Assembly (NCBI GenBank): GCA_030019395.1
Contig: JASEES010000005.1
Span: forward strand, 27,247-91,246
Reading direction: 5' to 3'
Source: Methanolinea sp.
Lineage (GTDB): Archaea; Halobacteriota; Methanomicrobia; Methanomicrobiales; Methanospirillaceae
Length of the DNA stretch: 64,000 nt
A model generated the notes under the pieces. That model was not told the DNA's origin and searched no databases. It saw nothing but the letters and a program-made list of their open reading frames with translations. A program made the translations under genes and the position numbers. Position 1 is the first letter of the stretch, and every line of letters begins with the position of its first letter. Below are positions 33,705-41,889 of the stretch, one piece after another.

Positions 33705-35037
33705 ACGTATCCTCCGATTCCCGTGGTATGTACGCTCCGGCGGCAATCCGGTGCCCTCCCCCCGCGCCTCCGACCTCGGCTGATGCGATCGTCAGTGCCT
33801 GCTGGAGGTCTATCCCGCGCGACACGACCCTCTCGGTGGTACGCATGGATACCTTCGTAAGGGACGTGTCCTCGGGCTGCACGACCATGACGAGGATGGG
33901 CTTGTCCATGTTCAGGCGGGAGAGCGCCATCCCCGCCCCGATCCCCACGATGGTGTCGGGGTACCGGTCACCGACGTGGATGTACTGGATATGGGAAAGT
34001 TCCCGGACGCCGGTATCGAGGATGTACTCGAGGAGCTCCCTGATAACGGCGCGGTGGTTGGAGAGCATGTGCTCGGCCTCCCGGAACGCCTCCCCCCGGT
34101 CCCCCCTGCAGATCGCGCCACCGACACGCGGCCTCGTCCACCTCCCGCACGCATTGAGAAGTGTTGCAAACTCCTGGGCGTTCCGGAGCGGGGTCCGTTC
34201 CGCCTCCCCCGGGAAGAGGTAGCTCTCGCAGAACAGCCTGTCGGTCGACTCACCGCAGGCAATCAGCTGCTGGGCGAGGGAGCTTGTGACCAGCCTCTTT
34301 TCATCGGGGGAAAATTCCTCCCACACCCGCCACCGTTTCTCCGGGGTCTGGAGTTCAATTCCGAGGCGCTGGAGGAAGCGGAGGGCCCCGCTCGCGTTGT
34401 TGGAGATTCCCGGGATGTAGGGGTCGTCGTTGTAGGCGAGGCAGACGTGGAGCGGGCGGGTCGAGATGCCGTAGCAGTTTAAGTCCCGCGGGACGATCTC
34501 GATCCACCCTGCCTCTGCCCCTTCGATCGCGATCTCGCGGGCAGGCCCGGTAAGCCCGCAGTCTTCCCTCGCCATCATGTCCCCGACGTTGCCGACGACG
34601 GCAAGGCGCGAGAGGTCGGCGTTCCCGCTGTCCATCTCGCGGGCCACCATGTACGCAACACCCGCCGCACTCATCTTGCCATGCCCGGAAAGCAGGCTGT
34701 TTGCCTGCAGGTAATCCCTCCCGCAGGGCTGGCTGACGTGGTGGTCGATGATCACCACCTCCTCCCGGGATAGCCCGCGTTCCAAAAGGAGGTTCTGCTG
34801 GCCGGCACCCAGGTCGCAGAAGACCTTGAGGCTGTCGTCTTCGGGCACCTGCTTCATCGTCAGGGGTTCGAGCTGCCGCACGAAAACGGACTTGTGGGGG
34901 ACCTCTGCACGCGATAATGCCTGGGCGAGGATGGATTCGCCCGCGATCCCGTCTGCATCGATGTGCGAGATGACAGTCACTTCGTGGTGCGAGAGGATCA
35001 CCCTGGCGACCTCGCGTGCGTCATCCCGAAGGCTCAT
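33640..35037 (-). CDS. DHH/DHHA1 single-strand exonuclease, archaeal RecJ-like
   Basis: About 465 residues. The DHH phosphoesterase motifs are all present: VISHIDADGIAGES, FCDLGAGQ, VIIDHHVSQP and a further D in VGNVGDMM. The C-terminal DHHA1 domain ends GGAGGGHRIAAGAYIP. The family includes archaeal RecJ/GAN-type nucleases that work with Cdc45-like and GINS proteins, and related RNA exonucleases. I start at 35037 (SLRDDAREVARVILSH) because the extension upstream reads as noncoding sequence; no clear ribosome site is present. First gene of the run DHH-PUA-NAC-TrmI, all overlapping. Confidence 0.88.
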   Translation of the reverse strand: MSLRDDAREVARVILSHHEVTVISHIDADGIAGESILAQALSRAEVPHKSVFVRQLEPLTMKQVPEDDSLKVFCDLGAGQQNLLLERGLSREEVVIIDHHVSQPCGRDYLQANSLLSGHGKMSAAGVAYMVAREMDSGNADLSRLAVVGNVGDMMAREDCGLTGPAREIAIEGAEAGWIEIVPRDLNCYGISTRPLHVCLAYNDDPYIPGISNNASGALRFLQRLGIELQTPEKRWRVWEEFSPDEKRLVTSSLAQQLIACGESTDRLFCESYLFPGEAERTPLRNAQEFATLLNACGRWTRPRVGGAICRGDRGEAFREAEHMLSNHRAVIRELLEYILDTGVRELSHIQYIHVGDRYPDTIVGIGAGMALSRLNMDKPILVMVVQPEDTSLTKVSMRTTERVVSRGIDLQQALTIASAEVGGAGGGHRIAAGAYIPRESEDTFVERVNQLIGEQFARPRQGHC

Positions 35038-35247
35038 TGGAATAGTACTGCACGATGGAGGAGAAAAGGGTGACCATCCCCCATGGGAGAATGTGCCCTT
35101 TGAGTCCGTCCTTTTCCCGGGCAGGAACACCCCCGGGGGCAGGCCCGCGCCCGCCTCCAGACTGCGGGGTATGGGGCAGAGACCTTCATTATCCCCGGAA
35201 GAGTTACCACTTACACGGGAATGCAGGGAAACGACAGGAGGGGCTGC

Positions 35248-36648
35248 ATGGTCCGGCCGGAATGCCGCGAGTTCATGGAGACGGGGATCGTGTCCCCGGA
35301 GAGGATGCGGGCAATCGATGCAAACGCCCGTGCACTCGGCGTCTCATCTCTCCAGCTGATGGAGGCTGCGGGGTATGCACTGGCCGGTTTTGTCAGGTCG
35401 CTGGGACGCGGCCCGTTCCTCTTTCTCTGCGGGAAGGGCAACAACGGGGGTGACGGGCTTGTTGCCGCACGCCACCTCCAGGACGAAGACGTCACAGTCC
35501 TCTTCCTCGACGGGGAGGGCCGGAGCGCGGAGTGTGCATACCAGCTCCGGTCCCTTGCGCACTGCCCGGTCCGGTGCATCCCGGTCCGCTGCCCCGGGGA
35601 CGCCACGGCAGAAAAGAGGATCTTTGAAGAGGCGGGGTGCATCGTGGACGCACTCCTCGGCACGGGGAGCCGGGGTGAGCCTAGGGAACCCGTCCGGACA
35701 CTCGCCGGGCTCGCATCGCTCTCCCCTGCCGTGAAGGTATCTGCAGACGTCCCGACGCCGGGATTTGTCCCGGACCGTATCCTTGCCTTCCACAGGCCGA
35801 AAGTGGAAGGATCCGTCGTGGCGTCCATTGGAATCCCCCTTGCGGCAGAGATTACCGTCGGGCCGGGAGATCTCACACTCGTCAGGAAGAAAGATCCCTC
35901 TGCACACAAAGGGGCAGGGGGAGAGGTACTCGTCGTCGGTGGAGGGCCGTACCAGGGTGCACCGTACCTCGCGGGGCTTGGTGCCCTCCGGGCCGGTGCA
36001 GACATCGTGAGGATCGCCTCCCCCGTCTTCGAACCCGTTCCGGACCTCATCTACGAGCGGCTCGAGGGAAAGGTGATTGCAGGGGAGCACCTCGAAAGGC
36101 TCCGGGAACTGGCGCGGACCGCCGATGTTGTTGTCATGGGAAACGGCCTTGGAGACCGGAGCCACCATGTCATGGTCGATCTTGCGAAGGAGTGCCCAAA
36201 GGCTGTCGTGGACGCAGACGCCCTGCGGCGTCCACTTCCCCGCGCGGCCGACACCATCTACACGCCCCATGCCGGCGAGTTCCGGAGGGCATTCTCCCGC
36301 GAACCCCCCGACGACATCATCGGGAGGGCAAGAGCCGTGAAGGAGGCAGCAGGGGAGGGCACTGTCCTTCTCAAGGGGCGGGTGGATATTATCTCCGACG
36401 GTGCAAGGGTCAGGTTCAACCGCACCGGATCCCCGATCATGACAGTCGGTGGGACAGGTGACATCCTTGCGGGTGTTGCGGGCGCGCTCTTCTGCCAGCT
36501 GCCCGCGTTCGAGGCCGCCTGCATCGCGGCGTACGTGAACGGCAGGGCGGGAATGGCTGTCGAAGAAGCAATCGGCGGCGGCATGCTCCCGACCGACCTC
36601 CTCGACCGCATCCCGCTCGAACTCTACAGGAAAGAGGAGACCGAATGA
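35248..36648 (+). CDS. nnr: Bifunctional NAD(P)H-hydrate epimerase / ADP-dependent dehydratase
   Basis: About 466 residues. It repairs hydrated NAD(P)H. The N-terminal YjeF epimerase domain (SPERMRAIDANARALG, GKGNNGGDGLVAARHL) is fused to a ribokinase-like dehydratase domain (TPHAGEFRRAF, then VGGTGDILAGVAGAL with the catalytic Asp). The ATG at 35248 has GGAGG six bases upstream and is preferred over in-frame ATGs at 35221 and 35275. Its stop overlaps moaC by ATGA. Confidence 0.92.
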   Translation: MVRPECREFMETGIVSPERMRAIDANARALGVSSLQLMEAAGYALAGFVRSLGRGPFLFLCGKGNNGGDGLVAARHLQDEDVTVLFLDGEGRSAECAYQLRSLAHCPVRCIPVRCPGDATAEKRIFEEAGCIVDALLGTGSRGEPREPVRTLAGLASLSPAVKVSADVPTPGFVPDRILAFHRPKVEGSVVASIGIPLAAEITVGPGDLTLVRKKDPSAHKGAGGEVLVVGGGPYQGAPYLAGLGALRAGADIVRIASPVFEPVPDLIYERLEGKVIAGEHLERLRELARTADVVVMGNGLGDRSHHVMVDLAKECPKAVVDADALRRPLPRAADTIYTPHAGEFRRAFSREPPDDIIGRARAVKEAAGEGTVLLKGRVDIISDGARVRFNRTGSPIMTVGGTGDILAGVAGALFCQLPAFEAACIAAYVNGRAGMAVEEAIGGGMLPTDLLDRIPLELYRKEETE

Positions 36649-37127
36649 GAGAATTTTCGCATATCGAGGACGACCGTGCCCGGATGGTGGACATCAGCGG
36701 CAAGGGCGAGGTGTACCGCGAGGCCGTTGCCTCCGGGAGGATCGTCCTCCGGGAAGAGACGCTCCGTGCCATCCGCGAAGGGACGGTTGTGAAGGGGAAC
36801 GTGCTTGCGACCGCCCGCGTGGCGGCAACGCTGGCCGTGAAGGGGACTCCCGCCCTCATTCCCATGTGCCACCCCATCCCGGTCAGCAGCATCGAGGTGG
36901 ATTTCCATGACCGCGGGGACTCGATAGAGGCATGCGTCCGCGTGCGTTCGCTCGGGCGGACGGGCGTGGAAATGGAAGCGCTCACGGGTGTCTCGGTTGC
37001 TCTCCTGACAATATGGGACATGGTCAAGTCGGCGGAAAAGGACAGCCGGGGCCAGTATCCGGTGACATGTATCACCGGTATCAGGGTGCTCGAAAAGAGG
37101 AAAGGCGAACCCATCGGGGAAGAGTGA
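36645..37127 (+). CDS. moaC: Cyclic pyranopterin monophosphate synthase (MoaC)
   Basis: A 160-residue enzyme of molybdopterin cofactor synthesis, the step after MoaA. Family signatures are [31 protein letters not shown], and [20 protein letters not shown], with the Lys in DMVKSAEKD. The cofactor is needed by formate dehydrogenase (start at 62710) and formylmethanofuran dehydrogenase. Coupled to nnr through ATGA. Confidence 0.95.
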   Translation: MREFSHIEDDRARMVDISGKGEVYREAVASGRIVLREETLRAIREGTVVKGNVLATARVAATLAVKGTPALIPMCHPIPVSSIEVDFHDRGDSIEACVRVRSLGRTGVEMEALTGVSVALLTIWDMVKSAEKDSRGQYPVTCITGIRVLEKRKGEPIGEE

Positions 37128-37158
37128 CCGGAAAGGGCACTCTCCATTCCTGCAACCG

Positions 37159-37240
37159 CGCACTTTAAGTGCGTCCCTGCCGATTCATATAGGTCTTACG
37201 GGATGCGTCCCGTCAAGGAATGTGGCCCGGTCTTCCGGGC
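37159..37240 (+). promoter_or_regulatory. Palindrome and two leader hairpins upstream of rpl15e
   Basis: Three perfect inverted repeats in 82 bases: CGCACTT/AAGTGCG with a one-base centre (37159-37173), ACGGGA/TCCCGT with loop TGCG (37198-37213), and GCCCGG/CCGGGC with loop TCTT (37225-37240). TATA candidates are TTTAA inside the first palindrome and CATATAGG near 37187. With the first, both hairpins lie in the leader; the second hairpin ends 20 bases before the ATG. Candidate ribosomal-protein feedback element. Confidence 0.55.
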
Positions 37241-37260
37241 TGAACCTGAAAGGTGTAAAA

Positions 37261-37851
37261 ATGGCACGATCAATGTATGCCTACGTCAGAGAGGCATGGA
37301 AGCGACCCGCACAAACAGGTGTCGACGAGCTCCTCTGGGAGAGGATGCAGGTATGGCGCCGCGAGGGCAGCGTGGTCCGCATCGACCGCCCGACGCGCAT
37401 CGACCGGGCCCGGAACCTCGGCTACAAGGCCAAGCAGGGTATCGTGATGGTCAGGGTCAAGGTCCGCCGCGGTGGCAGGCGCAAGTCCCGGTACGTCCGG
37501 GCCCGGCGCTCCATACGAATGGGCGTCAACAGGATCACCCCTGCAAAGAGCCTGCAGAGGATGGCCGAGGAGCGTGCATCCCGCAGGTACCCGAACATGG
37601 AAGCACTCAACTCCTACTGGGTCGGGCAGGACGGCAGGTACAAGTGGTACGAGGTCATCATGGTCGACGGGCACCACCCGGCAATCCGGAATGACAGCCA
37701 GCTCTCCTGGATGGGCGATGCCGTCCACCGGGGCCGGGCGGAACGCGGGAAGACGAGTGCCGGCAGGAAAGGCAGGGGCATGGGTACCCGCGGGCGCGGG
37801 ACCGAGAAGACCCGGCCGAGCATCCGCTCGCACGGGAACCTGGGCAAATAA
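37261..37851 (+). CDS. rpl15e: Large ribosomal subunit protein L15e
   Basis: A 196-residue basic protein typical of archaeal/eukaryotic L15e ([62 protein letters not shown]). The ATG at 37261 follows AGGTG by five bases; the in-frame upstream extension falls in the structured leader and is rejected. It stands at the head of the RNase P/proteasome cluster. Confidence 0.96.
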   Translation: MARSMYAYVREAWKRPAQTGVDELLWERMQVWRREGSVVRIDRPTRIDRARNLGYKAKQGIVMVRVKVRRGGRRKSRYVRARRSIRMGVNRITPAKSLQRMAEERASRRYPNMEALNSYWVGQDGRYKWYEVIMVDGHHPAIRNDSQLSWMGDAVHRGRAERGKTSAGRKGRGMGTRGRGTEKTRPSIRSHGNLGK

Positions 37852-37886
37852 CTAAAATCATTCCCTGCCCAGATCTTTTCTTCTCC

Positions 37887-38531
37887 ATGCAATGCACTGA
37901 CGCCTGCGTCTTTCCCTACCCCGGGGGAGACTCTTCCCTCCGCAGGATGGCCCTTTCGGCCCGCGAACTCGGTTTTGACAGCATTGTCGCGGCTTGTCCC
38001 GCGAACGGGACATACTGCGGTGTGGAAGTTATTGGCATGAAGGTCATGGGACGGACGGGGGCAGGGGCAAAAGAGGTATCCCACGCGGAGCCGGGTCAGG
38101 AAGGCCGGGCAATTACCGTGGCCCATGCGGGTGAATACGCAGCAAACAGGGCACTCCTCCGCACCGGCAAGATCATGGTCCTCCGCGGTATCCAGTGGAC
38201 TCCCAAGAACTCTTTCGATCACATCCTCTCCCGGATGGCAGCAGAGAGGGGCATTGCAGTGGACATCGATTTTTCGTCCCTCATCTGCGAAAGGGGCTCG
38301 TCCCGCCAGCGGGTCATCCAGCGCTATGCCGACATCGTCCGTCTCCACCGGAAATTCGGGTTCTCCCTCACGCTCTCGTCCGGCGCCCGATCCGTTCTCG
38401 GGATGCGGTCACCGCGGGAGATGACCGTGCTGGGGGGGTTGTTCGGGCTTGAAGAAGACGATACGGGGAGAGCACTCGGAACCGTCCGGCAGCTGCTCTT
38501 CCCCCGCAGTCCCGTCGAGGTGGTGGAATGA
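37887..38531 (+). CDS. rnp3: RNase P protein component 3 (Rpp30/p30)
   Basis: A 214-residue TIM-barrel-like protein of archaeal RNase P, which removes tRNA 5' leaders. Recognised by the p30 pattern: N-terminal CVFPYPGGDSSLRRMALSARELGF, central DIDFSSLICERGSSRQRVI and LTLSSGARSVLGMRSPREM near the C-terminus. Overlaps rnp2 by ATGA, giving the standard archaeal pair. No ribosome site is evident before the ATG. Confidence 0.9.
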   Translation: MQCTDACVFPYPGGDSSLRRMALSARELGFDSIVAACPANGTYCGVEVIGMKVMGRTGAGAKEVSHAEPGQEGRAITVAHAGEYAANRALLRTGKIMVLRGIQWTPKNSFDHILSRMAAERGIAVDIDFSSLICERGSSRQRVIQRYADIVRLHRKFGFSLTLSSGARSVLGMRSPREMTVLGGLFGLEEDDTGRALGTVRQLLFPRSPVEVVE

Positions 38532-39013
38532 AGCCTCTTCCTCCGACACTCAGGGAAAACAGGCGTTACGTGCTCGTGCGGATCGAACCCCCGTGGTTCG
38601 AGACTGACAGCCGCACACTCTACGGCGCTCTTGCAGAATCCGTCACAGCACTTTTTGGTGATACGGGGATGGCACGGATTCAGCCTGCAGTCATATCTGC
38701 AAGCCGGGGCTACGCGATTGTCAGGTGCATACGGTCGACGGAGGACGAACTCCTCGCGGGGCTGGCGGCGGTTCACCATGTCGGATCCCAGAAAGTCGCC
38801 CTCAGGAGTGTCCGCACATCCGGGACCCTGCGTGCCCTCCGGAGTACCATTCGGGAAGGCCGGTTCTGCCCTGCCATGGAGACGGGAGAGGCCCGGTTCG
38901 GGGGAAAAACGTACGAAAGTGTCAGTTACCAGCTTGAAAAGGTTGATTTATTTGAAAAAGGATTTAAAAGCCAGGAACCATTGTTTCTCACAGCCGAGGA
39001 TCTGGAGGAATAA
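38528..39013 (+). CDS. rnp2: RNase P protein component 2 (Pop5)
   Basis: A 161-residue Pop5 homolog (LRENRRYVLVRIEPP at the N-terminus, then AVISASRGYAIVRCIRSTEDELLAGLA). It pairs with Rnp3 in archaeal RNase P. The tail beyond residue 125 is longer than in many Pop5 proteins. Translationally coupled to rnp3, and its stop lies two bases before psmA. Confidence 0.9.
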   Translation: MKPLPPTLRENRRYVLVRIEPPWFETDSRTLYGALAESVTALFGDTGMARIQPAVISASRGYAIVRCIRSTEDELLAGLAAVHHVGSQKVALRSVRTSGTLRALRSTIREGRFCPAMETGEARFGGKTYESVSYQLEKVDLFEKGFKSQEPLFLTAEDLEE

Positions 39014-39015
39014 CG

Positions 39016-39741
39016 ATGCAACCACAAGCATACCAGATGGGATATGACCGGGCGATAACCGTATTCAGCCCGGACGGCCGCCTTTATCAGGTCGAATATG
39101 CCCGGGAAGCGGTCAAGAGGGGGACAACCGCGGTGGGAATCAAGTGCCGCGACGGGGTCGTGCTGATCGTTGACAAGCGTGTCAGCTCCCGGCTCCTCGA
39201 GGCCTCCTCAATCGAGAAGATATTCAAGATAGACGAACACATCGGGGTCGCCTCATCGGGACTCGTCGGGGACGCACGTGCGCTTGTCGACAGGGCCCGG
39301 ATCGAGTGCCAGATCAACCGCATCACGTACGATGAGAAGATCGACGTGGAGGCCCTGGCAAAGAAACTCGGGGATCACATGCAGACATATACCCAGTTCG
39401 GGGGCGCAAGGCCGTACGGCACTGCCCTCCTCATTGCAGGCGTGAGCGACGGGGAGTGCAGGCTCTTTGAGACCGACCCGAGCGGGACCCTCCTCGAGTA
39501 CAAGGCAACGGGCATAGGGATAGGCAGGAATGCCGTCATGAAAGTCTTCGAGGAGGAATACGATTATGATACGGGCATCAATGAGTCCATCCTCCTTGGG
39601 ATCAAGGCGCTCCACGACGCGACCGAGGGGAAATTCGATGTCAATACCGTTGAAATCGGTGTTATCGAGCGGGAGAACCCACTGTTCCGCAAGATGAGCA
39701 AGGAAGAAGTCGAGGCATTCGTCGAGAAGTTCGAGAAGTAG
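39016..39741 (+). CDS. psmA: Proteasome alpha subunit
   Basis: A 241-residue alpha-type 20S proteasome subunit, with the N-terminal gating segment and signature (YDRAITVFSPDGRLYQVEYAREAVKRG) and no catalytic N-terminal Thr. A strong GGAGG site overlaps the end of rnp2. The beta subunit is not in the window. Confidence 0.97.
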   Translation: MQPQAYQMGYDRAITVFSPDGRLYQVEYAREAVKRGTTAVGIKCRDGVVLIVDKRVSSRLLEASSIEKIFKIDEHIGVASSGLVGDARALVDRARIECQINRITYDEKIDVEALAKKLGDHMQTYTQFGGARPYGTALLIAGVSDGECRLFETDPSGTLLEYKATGIGIGRNAVMKVFEEEYDYDTGINESILLGIKALHDATEGKFDVNTVEIGVIERENPLFRKMSKEEVEAFVEKFEK

Positions 39742-39754
39742 GGGGGCGGACCGG

Positions 39755-40450
39755 ATGATACCCCTCGAGAAGGCAGTCTGTGCAAGGCTGGAAAGCCACG
39801 GCGAGAAGTTCGAGATCCTCGTCGATCCCGACCTTGCCGTCCGGTTCAGGCAGGGAGAGGATGTGCCCCTGGAGGAGATGGTAGCAGCCCTTTACGTCTT
39901 TTCCAATGCCTCCCGTGGAACGAGGGCCTCTGAAGAATCGCTCGAAAAGGTATTCCAGACTACGGAGTTTTCCGAGATAGCCCCCCGGATCATCCGGAAG
40001 GGAGAGATCCACCTCACCGCCGAGCAGAGGCGGCAGATGATTGCGGACAAGCGCCGGCAGGTCATCCACTTCATCGCAAGAAACGCCATCAATCCCCAGA
40101 CAGGGCTGCCACATCCCCCCCAGCGGATCGAGATGGCGATGGAGGAGGCGCGTGTCAACATCGACCTCTACAAGAGCCTCGACGAACTCGTGAAAGAGAC
40201 GGTCAAGGCACTTCGTCCCATCCTGCCCATCAGGTTCGAGGAGCTCCGGATAGCGGTAAAGATACCGGCGGATTTTGCCCCCCGGGCATTCGGAGAGATA
40301 CAGTCTGCGGCAACCATCGAGCGGGACGAGTGGCAGAAGGATGGTTCATGGATATGCATCGTCCGGATCCCTGCGGGTATCCAGGGTGACTTTTACGGGC
40401 TTGTCAACAGGATATCGAAGGGACAGGGAGAAGTGAAGATCCTCGATTAA
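39755..40450 (+). CDS. sdo1: SBDS-family ribosome maturation protein
   Basis: A 231-residue protein of the Shwachman-Bodian-Diamond family, needed for the release of the anti-association factor from large ribosomal subunits. Recognised by KAVCARLESHGEKFEILVDP, the helical QRRQMIADKRRQVIHFIARNAINPQTG region and the third ferredoxin-like domain. Follows psmA by 13 bases with a GGGGGGCGG site. In many euryarchaea rrp4-rrp41-rrp42 follow; here the next gene is rpl37ae. Confidence 0.94.
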   Translation: MIPLEKAVCARLESHGEKFEILVDPDLAVRFRQGEDVPLEEMVAALYVFSNASRGTRASEESLEKVFQTTEFSEIAPRIIRKGEIHLTAEQRRQMIADKRRQVIHFIARNAINPQTGLPHPPQRIEMAMEEARVNIDLYKSLDELVKETVKALRPILPIRFEELRIAVKIPADFAPRAFGEIQSAATIERDEWQKDGSWICIVRIPAGIQGDFYGLVNRISKGQGEVKILD

Positions 40451-40508
40451 GTATATCAGGAAATACTGCGAATAATAAAAGACCAGAAGAGAAACAGGGG
40501 AAGGAACC

Positions 40509-40802
40509 ATGAGCAGTGGACAGCAGAAGGCAAAGGGAAGGGTAACGGGCAGCGCAGGGCGTTTTGGACCGAGGTACGGGAGGTTCATCCGGAAGAGAGT
40601 CACCGAGACGGAAAAGATCTCCCGTGCAGCCCACCGCTGCCCGCGGTGCGACACCATGGCTGTAAAAAGGGTTGGCACCGGGATCTGGGCCTGCCGGAAA
40701 TGCGGTTTTAAGTTCGCGGGCGGTGCCTACACCCCGCAGACACCTGCACTCCGCATCGCTCTCCGTGCCATCGACAGGACGGCAACCGACATCTCGGAGT
40801 GA
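40509..40802 (+). CDS. rpl37ae: Large ribosomal subunit protein L37Ae
   Basis: A 97-residue protein with the four-cysteine zinc ribbon CPRCDTMAV ... [15 protein letters not shown] and a basic N-terminus. Ribosome site AGGGGAAGG upstream. A 58-base gap with TATA-like AATAATAAAAG separates it from sdo1, so it may also have its own promoter. Confidence 0.95.
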   Translation: MSSGQQKAKGRVTGSAGRFGPRYGRFIRKRVTETEKISRAAHRCPRCDTMAVKRVGTGIWACRKCGFKFAGGAYTPQTPALRIALRAIDRTATDISE

Positions 40803-40809
40803 TAGCCTG

Positions 40810-40944
40810 ATGGCTGCCAACTACAAGTGTGCCCGGTGCAAGCAGAAGGTCGAGATCGATGTCAACGTCCGGTGCCCGTACTGCGGTCACCGGATTCTCT
40901 TCAAGGAACGTGGTGCAGCAATCAAGGAACTGAAGGCGCGCTGA
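40810..40944 (+). CDS. rpoP: RNA polymerase subunit P (Rpo12)
   Basis: A 44-residue zinc protein: [12 protein letters not shown] then [15 protein letters not shown]. It is the archaeal counterpart of eukaryotic Rpb12. The true ATG is at 40810, seven bases after the L37Ae stop. Confidence 0.95.
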   Translation: MAANYKCARCKQKVEIDVNVRCPYCGHRILFKERGAAIKELKAR

Positions 40945-40954
40945 CGGTTCACCC

Positions 40955-41024
40955 TTTTTCCGTTCCTGTTTCGATCGATCTCTCTCCTTTTTTTACACGG
41001 TTTCCCGGATTCCCGCTTTTTTTT
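40955..41024 (+). terminator. Multiple T-tracts ending the rpl15e-rpoP cluster
   Basis: Three T-runs of five, seven and eight bases (40955-40959, 40988-40994, 41017-41024) follow the rpoP stop, a typical archaeal termination zone. It separates the cluster from pcc1-pfdB. Confidence 0.5.
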
Positions 41025-41079
41025 ACCCTGAAAAAAGACTCTGCCCCTCCGATTGAGGAGACGCCATCTTTAACGGACC

Positions 41080-41098
41080 GTTCTCCGGTGCGGAGAAC
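41080..41098. promoter_or_regulatory. Perfect inverted repeat upstream of pcc1
   Basis: GTTCTCCG and CGGAGAAC with a three-base centre, about 35 bases before the likely TATA element (TTTAAAG near 41134) of pcc1-pfdB. It may be a regulator site; no T-run follows. Confidence 0.4.
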
Positions 41099-41166
41099 CC
41101 GCGTGGGGATGGCCCCGGGGGAACAACTGGTTTAAAGGTGCCCGCGTCCACCTAAATACAGTACAG

Positions 41167-41499
41167 ATGCAGGAGCAGGGATGTGGACTGCCGGGTTCCG
41201 CGAAGGCTGTGGAAAGCCCGGGCTTTCGGGAAGTGTCCACGGAGCACGAAGCGATCTTCTGGTTTACAGATGCCCGTGCGGGAACGCTGTTCCGTGCCCT
41301 GAACCCCGAAGTATCTGAAGAGCTACACCCCCGTTCCCATGCGGAATGCACCCTCGAAGACCACCGGACACTCGTCCTCAAGGTCCGGGCAAGGGACATC
41401 CCGGCATTGCGGGCATCCCTCAACATGTGGCTGCGCCTGATCAACGTGGCAGACGAGATGCAGGCGTTCGCCCCACGGGAGACAGAGGAGAGACCATGA
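41167..41499 (+). CDS. pcc1: KEOPS complex subunit Pcc1-like protein
   Basis: A 110-residue protein with the small Pcc1 fold (HRTLVLKVRARDIPALRASLNMWLRLINVADEM). KEOPS makes the t6A modification of tRNA. The place in the cluster, between rpoP and prefoldin beta, is the conserved one. The ATG lies about 30 bases after TTTAAAG, consistent with a leaderless mRNA. A shorter GTG start at 41233 would remove a poorly conserved N-terminus. Stop overlaps pfdB by ATGA. Confidence 0.85.
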   Translation: MQEQGCGLPGSAKAVESPGFREVSTEHEAIFWFTDARAGTLFRALNPEVSEELHPRSHAECTLEDHRTLVLKVRARDIPALRASLNMWLRLINVADEMQAFAPRETEERP

Positions 41500-41858
41500 A
41501 CACCATATCGCCAAAGATCCAGAACCAGATTGCCCAGCTGCAGCAGATGCAGCAGCAGATGCAGACCATCGGGGCACAGAAGAGCCAGTACGAACTCGCC
41601 GTGCGCGAGGCAAGGCGCGCAACAGAGGAACTCAAAGACGTTCCCGATGACAATGCCGTCTTTATGAGCGTCGGTTCCGTTCTCATGCAGAAGAAGAAGG
41701 AGGAGGTCCTCGCAAAACTCAACGAAAAGATCGAGACGCTCGAGCTCCGGATTAAGTCACTCGAGAAGCAGGAGACCCTCCTCCAGGGTAAATTCGAACA
41801 GCTCCAGGCCCAGGTCAAGCAGGCACTCGAGGGCAAGCCCGCCCCCGGTGCCGCCTGA
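41496..41858 (+). CDS. pfdB: Prefoldin beta subunit
   Basis: A 120-residue coiled-coil protein: long helices at 1-45 and 70-115 joined by a beta hairpin (AVFMSVGSVLMQKKKEEVLAKL). It assembles with the alpha subunit into the hexameric chaperone that hands unfolded chains to the thermosome. Starts at the ATGA overlap with pcc1. Confidence 0.93.
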   Translation: MNTISPKIQNQIAQLQQMQQQMQTIGAQKSQYELAVREARRATEELKDVPDDNAVFMSVGSVLMQKKKEEVLAKLNEKIETLELRIKSLEKQETLLQGKFEQLQAQVKQALEGKPAPGAA

Positions 41859-41889
41859 AAAAGATCCCTGCAAAAAAAGGGCTATCTTT

